Assembly (NCBI GenBank): GCA_031254035.1
Contig: JAIRVF010000099.1
Coordinates: 1 to 64,000, forward strand
Direction of reading: 5' to 3'
Length of the DNA: 64,000 bases
Source of the DNA: Paenibacillus sp.
Lineage (GTDB): Bacteria; Bacillota; Bacilli; Paenibacillales; Paenibacillaceae
Shown: positions 1-8,636 of the stretch, piece by piece
Layout: each line of letters begins with the position of its first letter
How positions within the stretch are numbered: the stretch's first letter is position 1
Position numbers and translations under genes: made by a program
The notes under the pieces: generated by a model
The model's input: the letters and a program-made list of their open reading frames with translations, nothing else
The model's database searches: none
Told to the model about the DNA's origin: nothing

Positions 1-113
1 GAGTTCACCTCGTCTCAAAATGGTTTGGTTTAGTCGCTTAACCTATTCGAGATTTGGGGAGGTACTCCCTTTTTTATGCCTGAAAAACCTTGTTACAGCA
101 AGGGATTGGAATT

Positions 114-773
114 ATGAAATTGATTCAATTGATAAATATTTCTTATCAATATAATAATGAAGGCGGTTTTCAATTTGTAGTTGGACCCTTAACTTGTACG
201 TTTCGTGCTGGAGAAACAACATTTATTACAGGTGGAAATGGAAGCGGCAAGTCAACGTTGGGTAAACTGATTACCGGGCTTTACGAACCTCATGGAGGTC
301 AAATCCTGATTAATGGCGAAGCCGTAAATTCTAATGTTTTAGGAGAATATTACTCGGCAATATTTACTGATTTCTACCTTTTTGATCATTTGTACGGAAT
401 CGATACACATGGTAGAGAAGCGGATATTCAGAGGTATTTAGAGATGATGCAGTTGCAAGATAAAGTAAATATTAGTGAGGATGGTCGAGTAAGCAATACG
501 AATCTATCAACGGGGCAAAGGAAGAGGTTAGCCCTACTGAATGTGTATTTGGATAATCGCCCGATTTGTTTCTTTGACGAATGGGCTGCCGATCAAGATC
601 CTGAATTCCGGCATTTCTTCTACACTCGGCTATTGCCTGATATGAAAGCTAATGGAAAGTGCATCATAGCGATTACCCATGATGATGCTTATTTCAACAA
701 AGCCGATAATATTATCAAATTAGAGTTGGGTAAGATTGTACAGGAAAGTCTCGCTATTGAAACATTCCGATAA
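114..773 (+). CDS. ATPase half of a cyclic-peptide-export ABC transporter (5'-truncated)
   Basis: The protein (219 aa) is the nucleotide-binding half of a SyrD/PvdE-type exporter, which pumps peptides across the membrane. Visible motifs are Walker A GGNGSGKS (residues 40-47), signature LSTGQRKRLAL, Walker B running into DEWAADQDPEF, and the H-loop ITHDD; the DEWAADQDPEF stretch is typical of this family. Family members are normally about 540 aa with six membrane helices before the ATPase. Here an in-frame TGA at 81-83 closes the frame, so the membrane half is absent. The ATG at 114 has a usable AAGGGATTGG ribosome site; a TTG at 90 is the alternative. It is probably the remnant of a peptide-biosynthesis locus. 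The Sfp-type transferase at 50.8 kb could serve such a pathway, but it is far away. Confidence 0.75.
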   Translation: MKLIQLINISYQYNNEGGFQFVVGPLTCTFRAGETTFITGGNGSGKSTLGKLITGLYEPHGGQILINGEAVNSNVLGEYYSAIFTDFYLFDHLYGIDTHGREADIQRYLEMMQLQDKVNISEDGRVSNTNLSTGQRKRLALLNVYLDNRPICFFDEWAADQDPEFRHFFYTRLLPDMKANGKCIIAITHDDAYFNKADNIIKLELGKIVQESLAIETFR

Positions 774-1117
774 TCTATTAAGTGCTGGGTGGTTGACTGA
801 GGAAGCTGGAATGCCGCTGAAAATGCCGTAGAGATGTAACACTAATTGTGCCAATATCTACATCGCATAGGGGTACTGTTAACTTCTCTGGAACTACAAA
901 TTCTTGAATATATTATTGGCATGTACAGTAAGCAAGACTGAATAAGTGGGATCCAGTTTCATCAGAATTTTAAAAGACCTGTTTTGAGGCAAATAACGTA
1001 CTACGTTTCGTTAGAAAAGATTTGGGGTCAGCGGACCTTTAAAAACGATCCAGAGTTGCTCCAACCTCGTCATATTGAATTTTCAATATTGAACCGAAAA
1101 TTGGAGGAATTGAACAC
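774..1117. other. Intergenic, no gene recognised
   Basis: All frames are broken by stops and no hairpin terminator or clear promoter was seen. The last 50 bases resemble the leader of the solute-binding gene at 4528, with a TATTGAACC-type stretch and a GGAGGAA ribosome site. It is probably debris between two gene remnants. Confidence 0.4.
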
Positions 1118-1420
1118 ATGAACAAGAAATGGTGGAAGCTTGGGATTGTTGTCATTGGCTCTGACGATGTCAGTAGGGCTGGCTGCATGCGGCGGAGGAG
1201 ACAAGGAACAGCCAGCAGCCTCCGGTGATGACGGTGGAATGAAAGGATCACAAAAGCTGGTCTTCTACACGGCCTGCGACAAAAATGTCGTTGAGCAGAT
1301 CAAGCCGCAGTTCGAGAAACCATATCCCGACATCGATGTCTAAGTGATGTCGATGAGCGCCTAGGAGATTATGGAGCGGGTGCGCGGCGAGAAAGCGAAT
1401 CCGGCAGGCGGATTTCTGGT
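1118..1420 (+). pseudogene. Decayed 5' fragment of an ABC solute-binding lipoprotein, copy of the gene at 4528
   Basis: About 300 bases match the first 300 bases of the gene at 4528, including the signal peptide, the lipobox Cys-Gly-Gly-Gly and the stretch encoding DKNVVEQIKPQFEK, which is almost base-identical. The copy is dead. There is a frameshift within the signal peptide (ATG at 1118 is out of frame with the rest), a TAA where the paralogue has GAA, a TAG where it has CAG, and a one-base insertion near 1412. Similarity stops at about 1420. This is a truncated tandem duplicate lying 3 kb upstream of its source. Confidence 0.85.
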
Positions 1421-1535
1421 AGGAATGGTAATACGTCCCTTTCCTAATGAGCATCAATAGATGAATTGCATTTTTTGAGTGATTACTCAAATTATAGGCC
1501 TGGGAATATTTTCTGTCAATCAGACAAATAGCTAT

Positions 1536-2201
1536 TCAATCGAAAAGCCCGCAATGCCCGATGATATCATCCGCATGTAGCAGCGTGGCCTCCGCAATTC
1601 CGACATGATTCCGGTTCATAAAGGACTGTACGGCCTTGTATCCGATCGCATAACCCGCAAACGGGGATAATCCGACAGGGGAATAACCCTGTTCTTTTGC
1701 ATAAGTATCGCCAAACATATAGCTGCTAACCTCGGCAAAACCTTTGATATTCAGCGCATCTTTAACAATCTGGGTAGAATACTCCAAATCCTCCTCATCC
1801 AAGGAAGTCACCCAAGGGCCAAGTAAATCCTCTCCATACGATTTCCGGGCGAACGATTCTGCCAATCCTTCAATGATCAAATATTCTCCAACCGTAATGT
1901 TGCCATGATCCCAGTCAAAATAGGAAAACCGGATATTATGATGAAATTCATGCGCAATGACGGCGGGTATTCTCGGAATATTATAGGAGTTTGGGTGCAT
2001 GGTTACCTGGATAAAGCCGGGAATCCCACCGAATCCGCAGTATCCTTTTACCAGCTCCAGTTTATGGGGATCGGCGATGAACAAGCCAAAAGCAAGTTCC
2101 TCCGCCTTGATCTTCAGGTCATGTTGGGTCGTGAAATCAACGCATTTCTGCAAAGCATCTTGTGTAGTAGTTAAGGCATCGATCTCTTTTAATTTTTGCA
2201 A
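1536..2201 (-). CDS. DUF2268-family putative zinc protease (possibly N-terminally truncated)
   Basis: The protein (221 aa) has a zinc-protease motif HEFHH (HExxH) followed by a downstream Glu in EGLAESFARK, as in DUF2268/YjaZ-like predicted Zn-dependent proteases. The C-terminal half (FGDTYAKEQGY, GYAIGYKAVQ) is also typical of the family. Members are usually 260-300 aa; here the frame opens just after an in-frame TAA, and the only start near the front is a TTG at 2201 without a convincing ribosome site. Part of the N-terminus may be lost. No signal peptide is seen. The substrate is unknown. Confidence 0.7.
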   Translation of the reverse strand: MQKLKEIDALTTTQDALQKCVDFTTQHDLKIKAEELAFGLFIADPHKLELVKGYCGFGGIPGFIQVTMHPNSYNIPRIPAVIAHEFHHNIRFSYFDWDHGNITVGEYLIIEGLAESFARKSYGEDLLGPWVTSLDEEDLEYSTQIVKDALNIKGFAEVSSYMFGDTYAKEQGYSPVGLSPFAGYAIGYKAVQSFMNRNHVGIAEATLLHADDIIGHCGLFD

Positions 2202-2348
2202 AACCCGAGTGCCTGAGGAGGGGAGTGTTTACAAGTCCGCCCATCACGATCTGTCTGAAGATAGGATAAGGTATAACGTTACGTGAGGGTCAACGGAGGG
2301 AGATAAACTTGTTATGGGAGTTGCTTGGAGAAGAGGGGAGATGCGTGC

Positions 2349-2807
2349 TTAGTTTGAAGATAGAACAACCTGATCTATAACTTTATTTTCCCAGCTCATT
2401 AATATTTCTAAACTTGATGATGTGTTTTCAAAAACATATACATTACATTGAGCAGTCTCATAACAACTCTGCTTTTTTGTAGTATATTTATTTGAAAAAT
2501 CAACATTCTCAATGGTTGAAGGTATCGTAGAATTTGAATCAAAAGATGAAGGATACCAAACAGCTTTAACAAGATAATCTTTTTCTAGACTGAAAATTGC
2601 TCCTGGACCATTAATTTCTTTATAATATAATTCTTTAACTTTACTGTCGGTAGTAGTAGTAGGATCACCCATTTTGTTAATGATCTGTTTTTCCGAAAAA
2701 CCTAATTTTACCCTCCAAAAGGATAAATCAGGTTCCTTTGTTTTTGATGTACAGCCGCTAACCAATAGGAATAATATGATTAACATTATAGATAGCGTCT
2801 TTTTCAT
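2349..2807 (-). CDS. Small lipoprotein of unknown function
   Basis: The protein (152 aa) starts with a lipoprotein signal: MKKT, a hydrophobic run and lipobox LVSGC, so the mature protein should be anchored to the outer face of the membrane through Cys19. The mature part is polar and contains GFSEKQIINKMGDPT, a pattern seen in SmpA/BamE-like or beta-lactamase-inhibitor-like small lipoproteins in which a helix precedes GxP. I cannot assign a family. A strong AAGGAGG ribosome site sits upstream of the ATG at 2807. It is transcribed alone, toward the DUF2268 gene. Confidence 0.7.
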   Translation of the reverse strand: MKKTLSIMLIILFLLVSGCTSKTKEPDLSFWRVKLGFSEKQIINKMGDPTTTTDSKVKELYYKEINGPGAIFSLEKDYLVKAVWYPSSFDSNSTIPSTIENVDFSNKYTTKKQSCYETAQCNVYVFENTSSSLEILMSWENKVIDQVVLSSN

Positions 2808-3162
2808 TAGAACCTCCTTAGGCCCAATCCTACTACCGGAATCAGTGTCATTTCCAGGCGCCTCAATGTGCCCCTTAATGTAATCTCTAGTTAAACAAAA
2901 TAATTACAACACATAAGTCTAGTTTTTACAAATAAATCCTCTTTAGTAACGGGTGGCTTTTCACAAAAACCTAAAAGGGCTGTAGGTAAAAAGACCGAGC
3001 AGCAGGTCAACCCAATAGGCAAGGGAAAATCGGCAATGCATCCATGTAAAAACCCGTCGGGCTTTTGGCACAGAGTTTGGGCCGGGCAGAGGAACCTGGG
3101 AATCCGTTGAACTGGAGGGGAATAGTCCCATAGGAAAAAGATACTATTATTCCATTTTCTGA
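2808..3162. other. Intergenic leader upstream of the ROK gene
   Basis: No convincing gene. A 92-codon minus-strand frame exists but has no ribosome site or recognisable composition. GC-rich stretches around 3050-3120 could fold, but no riboswitch class was recognised. Confidence 0.35.
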
Positions 3163-3191
3163 TTGACATAATGAAAGCGCATTCATATACT
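3163..3191 (+). promoter_or_regulatory. Sigma-A promoter of the ROK gene
   Basis: TTGACA at 3163-3168 and TATACT at 3186-3191 are separated by exactly 17 bases. A transcript would start near 3198, about 30 bases before the ROK start codon. Confidence 0.75.
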
Positions 3192-3205
3192 ATTGTTAAA
3201 GTTTG

Positions 3206-3222
3206 TTAGTTATATTAACTAA
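3206..3222. promoter_or_regulatory. 17-bp palindromic operator, probable ROK autoregulatory site
   Basis: TTAGTTA-TAT-TAACTAA is a perfect inverted repeat lying just downstream of the predicted transcription start. It resembles XylR-type (ROK family) operators, which contain TTAGTTT half-sites. Binding here would block elongation, so the ROK protein probably represses its own operon until an effector is present. Confidence 0.6.
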
Positions 3223-3230
3223 GTAAGGCG

Positions 3231-4424
3231 GTGAAGCAGATCGTGATCAGTAAGGGGAGAACCGGGAACATAAAATTTGTAAAACAGATGAATCGGGAAG
3301 GTATATTGCACCAATTGCGGCAGGAGCCCCGCTTGTCACGAGCCGAACTGGCAGCAAAAACGAAACTTAGCCGTCCCTGCGTCTCGGCGCTAGTCGAAGA
3401 GATGATTGCGGAAGGGCTGATTAGAGAAGTTGGCACAGGAGAATCCAAAGGGGGACGTAAGCCGATCCTGCTTGAATATAACGTGCAGGCATATGCGGTT
3501 GTAGGTGCCGTTTTTGAGGGAAGCGAACTCGAAATGGCTGTGGCCGATATGAAAGGCGAACTGATCACACAAGTACATACCCGCTTGAACCAGCCGGTGG
3601 ACGGAGAATCGGCGCTACAAGCGCTCGAAGCAACTCTTACGCGTCTGCTTGATACAAGCAAGATTGACCGCGACCGGGTGATCGGTATCGGCGTCGGCTT
3701 GCCGGGAATTACGCAGCGCCTGAGCGGTACCGTCAGTTATGCTCCGAGTACGGGATGGATGGATCTTCCCGTAGGTAAGGAAATCGAAGAGCGCCTCAAC
3801 TTGCCGGTCGTGTTGGATAATGACGTCAATATGATGACGCAAGGCGAATTTTTCGGTGGGGCAGTGTCTGGCGTATCCAGCTTAGTGTACATGTATGTCG
3901 GCACCGGGATCGGCGCAGGCATTATCATTGACAAGCAGCTATACCGGGGAAGCAGGGAAGCTTCTGGGGAAATCGGCTATATGCGCATCGGCGATTCGCC
4001 AGGACGGCGGAAGAACGAATTTGGCGTGTTCGAGAAAAATTTCTCGGTTGCCGGCATCCATGGGAAGGCGAAAGCGCTCGGTCTTCATGTGAACCCGGAG
4101 GCCAGCATCCTTGAGCAGTTGATCAAACTGGGTGAGGAAGGCCATCCGCAAGCGGAGACGCTGCTGAATGAAGTGTATCACGGCTGGGCATCGGGAATCG
4201 CCAATACAGTCAGCGTACTGGATCCCGAGATGCTTGTCTTGAGCGGGGAAATGGTACATCTGAACGAGGCGGGTCTGAACCGGATTCGCGAGCTATTGTT
4301 TGATTGGGTGCCTGTGGTGCCGGAAATCCGCCTGGCGGCATTGCGCGAACGCGCAGGTTTGCTGGGTGCGGTGCACAGTGTGTTGGAGGCGCATTCTTCA
4401 GCGGCAATGGGGGCTAAACTTTAA
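3231..4424 (+). CDS. ROK-family transcriptional regulator
   Basis: The protein (397 aa) has an N-terminal winged helix (REGILHQLRQEPRLSRAELA, about residues 20-70) and a C-terminal ROK sugar-kinase-like domain. The NagC/XylR layout implies a repressor released by a sugar or amino sugar. The ATP-loop-like motif is present (GVGLPGIT, YVGTGIGAGII), but the zinc motif normally seen as CxCGxxGC is missing: the region reads MRIGDSPGRRKNEFGVFEKNFS, so kinase activity is unlikely and sensing may have changed. The GTG at 3231 lies almost on top of its AAGGCGG site; a GTG at 3243 is an alternative. It is followed 103 bases later by the transport genes, which it probably controls. Confidence 0.85.
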   Translation: MKQIVISKGRTGNIKFVKQMNREGILHQLRQEPRLSRAELAAKTKLSRPCVSALVEEMIAEGLIREVGTGESKGGRKPILLEYNVQAYAVVGAVFEGSELEMAVADMKGELITQVHTRLNQPVDGESALQALEATLTRLLDTSKIDRDRVIGIGVGLPGITQRLSGTVSYAPSTGWMDLPVGKEIEERLNLPVVLDNDVNMMTQGEFFGGAVSGVSSLVYMYVGTGIGAGIIIDKQLYRGSREASGEIGYMRIGDSPGRRKNEFGVFEKNFSVAGIHGKAKALGLHVNPEASILEQLIKLGEEGHPQAETLLNEVYHGWASGIANTVSVLDPEMLVLSGEMVHLNEAGLNRIRELLFDWVPVVPEIRLAALRERAGLLGAVHSVLEAHSSAAMGAKL

Positions 4425-4460
4425 AGATGGCTCATATTTTAGTACTTGAAAAGAAGCGGA

Positions 4461-4492
4461 GTAGCGGTCACCCCGCATAATGTCAAGAACTA
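4461..4492 (+). repeat. 31-bp motif shared with the leader of the lyase gene
   Basis: The stretch starting GTAGCGGTCACC and ending AAGAACT matches 12031-12061 with three mismatches over 31 bases. Both copies lie 36-70 bases upstream of a gene in the same locus. It may be a regulatory site or part of a dispersed repeat. Confidence 0.5.
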
Positions 4493-4527
4493 AGTATTGA
4501 ACCTAAAAAACAGGGGGAATCAGAATC

Positions 4528-5610
4528 ATGAAAAAGAAATGGATGAAGCTTGGCATGTTATCGATGGCTCTTACGATGACGGTTGGTCTGACTGCTTGCG
4601 GCGGAGGGGACAAGGAACAACCAGCAGCCTCCGGTGATAACGGTGGAAAGAAAGAATCTCAAAAGCTGGTCATCTACACGGCCCGCGACAAAAATGTCGT
4701 TGAGCAGATCAAGCCGCAGTTCGAGAAACTATATCCCGACATCGATGTCGAAGTGATGTCGATGGGCGCCCAGGAGATTATGGAGCGGGTGCGCGGCGAG
4801 AAAGCGAATCCGCAGGCGGATTTCTGGTGGGGCGGAACGCAATCCTCTTTTATTACAGCGGCTAATGAAGGATTGCTGGAATCGTATAAACCGAGTTTCG
4901 CAGACAGCGTGCCAGCCGAATACAAAGACGCAGAGGACCGCTGGTACGGCGAGATGCTGCTGCCTGAAGTGATTATGTACAACTCCGAGGCGATTAAGGA
5001 AGCAGATGCGCCAAAGGATTGGGACGATCTGCTCGACGCGAAATGGAAGGATAAAATTTTGATTCGGGGCGTAATGGCTTCCGGGACAATGAGAACGATC
5101 TATGATTCGATGATTTACCGCCAAGACCCTGCAAGTCCGGAGAAAGGTTACAATTGGCTCAAAAAACTCGATGCGAACACCAAAGAATACACCCAGGATC
5201 CAACTCAACTTTACTTGAAGCTGGCTCGGCAGGAAGGAGCGGTATCGCTCTGGAATCTTCAAGACATTCTGATCCAGAAGGAACTGAAGAAGCAGCCATT
5301 TGACTACATCTACCCGGCAAGCGGAGCACCGATTCTGGTGGATGGCGTCGGTATCGTGAAAGATGCCAAGAACATGGATGCAGCCAAGAAGTTCTTTGAT
5401 TTTCTCTTTGATAAAGATCAGTTGAAGGAGAAAGCGGATAAATTGTTCCAAATTCCAACTCGGACTGATATCGACAAAAACGAGTTCCCAGACTGGTACA
5501 AGAAACTGGATACCAAAGGGCTGGATCTGGACTGGATGGTCCTTGCGGATAAAGAGAAAGAATGGATGCAATATTGGGATGAAAATATCAAAGGCAAAGG
5601 CGGAAAGTAA
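4528..5610 (+). CDS. ABC transporter solute-binding lipoprotein (Fe/polyamine/phosphonate-type)
   Basis: The protein (360 aa) has a lipoprotein signal (lipobox LTAC, followed by GGG and a Ser/Gly-rich linker) and a family-1 solute-binding fold: LVIYTARDKNVVEQIKPQFEKLYP at the start of the mature domain, QADFWWGG, and WYGEMLLPEVIMYN. This group serves ferric iron, thiamine, putrescine or 2-aminoethylphosphonate importers, whose permeases are fused as here. The paired Tyr ligands of FbpA iron binders are not obvious, so the ligand stays open. It has a GGGGGAAT ribosome site. The ATPase and permease genes follow on the same strand. A dead partial copy lies at 1118. Confidence 0.88.
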   Translation: MKKKWMKLGMLSMALTMTVGLTACGGGDKEQPAASGDNGGKKESQKLVIYTARDKNVVEQIKPQFEKLYPDIDVEVMSMGAQEIMERVRGEKANPQADFWWGGTQSSFITAANEGLLESYKPSFADSVPAEYKDAEDRWYGEMLLPEVIMYNSEAIKEADAPKDWDDLLDAKWKDKILIRGVMASGTMRTIYDSMIYRQDPASPEKGYNWLKKLDANTKEYTQDPTQLYLKLARQEGAVSLWNLQDILIQKELKKQPFDYIYPASGAPILVDGVGIVKDAKNMDAAKKFFDFLFDKDQLKEKADKLFQIPTRTDIDKNEFPDWYKKLDTKGLDLDWMVLADKEKEWMQYWDENIKGKGGK

Positions 5611-5763
5611 CAAGTTTGAACGCAGGCGGGGGCAACCCCGCCTGACCATAATATGCCCGCTTTATGCACTTGGCGCCATGGCCGTTCACGAAGGCAACTG
5701 ATCTTCCGCTTCGGCGATGTATCTGCATCTGGAAGAGAGAAAATTCCTGAAGGAGGACTAATT

Positions 5764-6846
5764 ATGATAGGAGTCACGCTGGATCGCGTCAGCAAAAAAT
5801 TTGACGGGGCCAGAGGTGTAGAGAATGTTGACGTAGATATCAAACCAGGTGAGTTTTTTACTTTTCTTGGTCCGAGCGGCTGCGGCAAAACGACCACTTT
5901 GCGCATGATTGCCGGATTTTATTACCCGAGCGATGGACGAATCCTGTTTGGTGAGCACAACGTCACCAACATGCCGCCCAATAAACGCAATACGGGAATG
6001 GTGTTTCAGAACTATGCTTTGTTCCCGCATATGACCGTTTTTGAGAATATTGCTTTCGGTCTCCAAGTCCGTAAACAGGGAAAAGCAGAGATTCGTGACA
6101 AGGTGACGCGCGCCCAAAAGCTTGTACATCTAGATGGCTACGGCGATCGCCGCATCGACCAATTGTCGGGCGGACAGCAGCAGCGGGTAGCGCTCGCGCG
6201 CGCTTTGGTGATCGAACCGAATATTCTCCTGCTCGACGAACCCTTATCCAATCTCGATGCCAAGCTGCGTGAAGAAACAAGACAGGAAATCAAAAGACTC
6301 CAGCTTGAGCTCGGTATCACAACAATATATGTGACGCATGATCAATCGGAAGCGATGTCGATGTCGGATCGCATTATGGTCATGAAGGATGGCGTTGTAC
6401 AGCAGATCGGTGCCCCACATGAAATTTACAATCGGCCGGTCAACCGGTTTGTCGCTTCATTCATCGGCGAGTCCAATCTGTGGGAAGGAACGGTAGAGCG
6501 CCTGGAAAGCGGGATGGTGGACGTTCGCCTCACCCCCGATTTGCTGCTGACTGGCCTTGCCGAAAACGCATCGCCTGAATGCAAACTGGCTGTAGGGCAG
6601 AAGGTTACGTTATCGGTACGCCCGGAAGCGATCCGGGAAGCTGACCCGTCCGAACGTAGTGAGGCGAATATGATGGTGGTCAAGGTGCTGCTGTCGGAAT
6701 TCACTGGCATCAGCGTAAATTATATCGCACAGGCCGGGCCGTTATCCGTGAAAGCGATGTTCGTAGGGCAAGGACACCGGATGCGGAATCGAGACGAGGA
6801 AGTATGGTTTACCGTGGCTCGGGACAGCATTTATTTTTTGGGATAA
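5764..6846 (+). CDS. ABC transporter ATP-binding protein (FbpC/PotA-like)
   Basis: The protein (360 aa) energises the importer. It has Walker A GPSGCGKT, Q-loop VFQNYALFPH, signature LSGGQQQRVALARAL, Walker B NILLLDEPLSNLD, and H-loop VTHDQSEA, followed by a C-terminal TOBE-type domain (from about residue 240, LWEGTVERL onward, with SVRPEAIR). The start is the ATG at 5764, placed 6-7 bases after AAGGAGG; a longer reading frame reaches 5653 but has no ribosome site. It lies between the binding protein and the fused permease, so the three form one importer. Confidence 0.92.
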   Translation: MIGVTLDRVSKKFDGARGVENVDVDIKPGEFFTFLGPSGCGKTTTLRMIAGFYYPSDGRILFGEHNVTNMPPNKRNTGMVFQNYALFPHMTVFENIAFGLQVRKQGKAEIRDKVTRAQKLVHLDGYGDRRIDQLSGGQQQRVALARALVIEPNILLLDEPLSNLDAKLREETRQEIKRLQLELGITTIYVTHDQSEAMSMSDRIMVMKDGVVQQIGAPHEIYNRPVNRFVASFIGESNLWEGTVERLESGMVDVRLTPDLLLTGLAENASPECKLAVGQKVTLSVRPEAIREADPSERSEANMMVVKVLLSEFTGISVNYIAQAGPLSVKAMFVGQGHRMRNRDEEVWFTVARDSIYFLG

Positions 6847-6863
6847 GGAGGTGAGCCGAAGCG

Positions 6864-8606
6864 ATGAACAAACCAGAACCTCAATTGTCACCGCGGACCA
6901 TTCGTCCGATTAGCCGCTGGAATTCGGTGGTAACATCGCCGCATTTCGTTTATGTGTTGATTGCGCCGTTATTTCTTATTCTATTGGCATATGTCATCTA
7001 TCCCTTTTTCCAGACGTTCCTGCAAAGTATCAAGATGGATGGAAGCCTTTCGCTCCAAAACTACTCCCGTTTTTTCAGTCTGAAGCATACGTCGAATCTA
7101 GAGGCGCTTTGGACAAGTGTGTATATATCGGTGTTGAGTGTGATCACCTGCGGCATCGTGGGGGTAGGGATGGCGTTCCTGCTTGAGAGATACGAGTTCC
7201 CGGGACGCAAGCTGCTTTCGGTGCTTGTTCTCGTACCGATGGCTTTACCGCCGCTGATCGGGGTGCTCTCTTTTGAATTTTTGTACGGTTCAAGCGGAAT
7301 TATTCCGCGGGGATTGCAGCATTTGCTTCATTTGGAAAAGCCGCCTTTTACTTTAAAAGGCATCTGGGGCGTGCTTGTTGTCCATACATTTACGATGTAC
7401 ACCTATTTTTATATGACGGCATCTTCGGCGATAAAGGGGCTTGATCCGTCGCTTGAGGAAGCTGCAGCTAACTTGGGAGCAAATCGGTTTACGGTCTGGC
7501 GGCGGGTGATCTTGCCGATGCTGACACCTGCCATCGTTGCGGCATCACTGCTCGTCTTTATGATCTCGATGGCGTCGTATACCGCGCCGCTTATTTTCGG
7601 AATCGAGCGGACGATGACGATGCAAATTTATCTGTCGCGCACCAACGGCGACCTGGATATGGCTGCAACGCAATCGACGCTGCTGTCGGTTGTGTCCATC
7701 CTATTCCTCATTTTGATGAGATGGTATCAAGGCGCGCGGAATTACCAAAACATGAGCAAGGGCGTCAGCGTTCACCGGACCGAAGTGAAAAGTAAAGCCG
7801 GAAGAAATACCTCTATGGTGCTGTCGTTCCTCTGCGTACTGGTGCTCATGCTGCCGATTCTCGTCATCGTGCTGCTCGCTTTTTCGGAAGACGGGAAGTG
7901 GACGACTCAGGTCTTGCCGCCGTCCTATACGCTGGATCATTTCAAAGATTTGTTCACTGACAGCAAAACATGGCGTCCAATCGCGAACAGCTTTAAGATC
8001 AGCATCGCGGCGACGATCGGCAATCTATTGTTTGGTGTCGCAGCGGCATACGCCATCGTACGTATGAAATTCAAAGGGAAGACGCTGCTCGATATTCTGA
8101 TCATGCTGCCTTGGGCGCTTCCGGGCACGGTCGTTGCTGTCAACCTGATTACGGCATTCAGCGAGCCGAATGCGTTCTCTTTTGGACAGGTGCTGATCGG
8201 CACCTTCTGGATTTTACCACTCGCCTATTTCGTACGGCATCTGCCGCTGATCTTCCGCTCGACTTCGTCGACGCTTATGCAAACCGATCGCTCAGTGGAG
8301 GAAGCGGCCCGCAATCTGGGAGCATCCTGGTGGTATACGTTCCGCCGCGTTGTATTCCCGATGGCGCTGAGCGGTATCCTTGCCGGTACTTTGTTGGCGA
8401 TGGTGGAAGGAATCGGGGAGTTTGTTGCCTCGATTCTACTGTATACAAACAAGACGACACCGATCTCCGTCGAAATCTTCCAGCGGATGTATGCATTCGA
8501 ATTCGGTACGGCATGCGCTTATGGCGTGCTGCAAATCGTGATGATTATTTTCGTTCTTTATGTTTCCCGCAAGCTGACCGGCGGTAATGCCGGATCTGCC
8601 ATTTGA
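6864..8606 (+). CDS. ABC transporter permease, two fused BPD domains (FbpB-like)
   Basis: The protein (580 aa) has about 12 membrane segments and carries two permease units in tandem, each with an EAA loop that contacts the ATPase: EEAAANLGANRFTVWRRVIL (near residue 200) and EEAARNLGASWWYTFRRVVF (near 480). This duplicated form is characteristic of ferric-iron, thiamine and aminoethylphosphonate importers. The start codon has GGAGGTGAG upstream and lies 17 bases after the ATPase stop. Transcription probably continues toward the deacetylase gene through the repeat element at 8637. Confidence 0.92.
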   Translation: MNKPEPQLSPRTIRPISRWNSVVTSPHFVYVLIAPLFLILLAYVIYPFFQTFLQSIKMDGSLSLQNYSRFFSLKHTSNLEALWTSVYISVLSVITCGIVGVGMAFLLERYEFPGRKLLSVLVLVPMALPPLIGVLSFEFLYGSSGIIPRGLQHLLHLEKPPFTLKGIWGVLVVHTFTMYTYFYMTASSAIKGLDPSLEEAAANLGANRFTVWRRVILPMLTPAIVAASLLVFMISMASYTAPLIFGIERTMTMQIYLSRTNGDLDMAATQSTLLSVVSILFLILMRWYQGARNYQNMSKGVSVHRTEVKSKAGRNTSMVLSFLCVLVLMLPILVIVLLAFSEDGKWTTQVLPPSYTLDHFKDLFTDSKTWRPIANSFKISIAATIGNLLFGVAAAYAIVRMKFKGKTLLDILIMLPWALPGTVVAVNLITAFSEPNAFSFGQVLIGTFWILPLAYFVRHLPLIFRSTSSTLMQTDRSVEEAARNLGASWWYTFRRVVFPMALSGILAGTLLAMVEGIGEFVASILLYTNKTTPISVEIFQRMYAFEFGTACAYGVLQIVMIIFVLYVSRKLTGGNAGSAI

Positions 8607-8636
8607 CGATAGATTTTTCCTGAACTTAAAGTACGT

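Noticed and set aside
2950-3120. Riboswitch (cobalamin-like) before the ROK gene
   Set aside because: Some GC-rich stretches looked suggestive, but no conserved core box or pairing pattern was found and a promoter lies downstream of it.
2891-3169. 92-codon minus-strand frame
   Set aside because: No ribosome site, odd composition rich in Cys and Pro, and it runs over the ROK promoter.
4729-5649. 306-codon minus-strand frame opposite the solute-binding gene
   Set aside because: A shadow of a well-supported plus-strand gene; no ribosome site and no known motifs.
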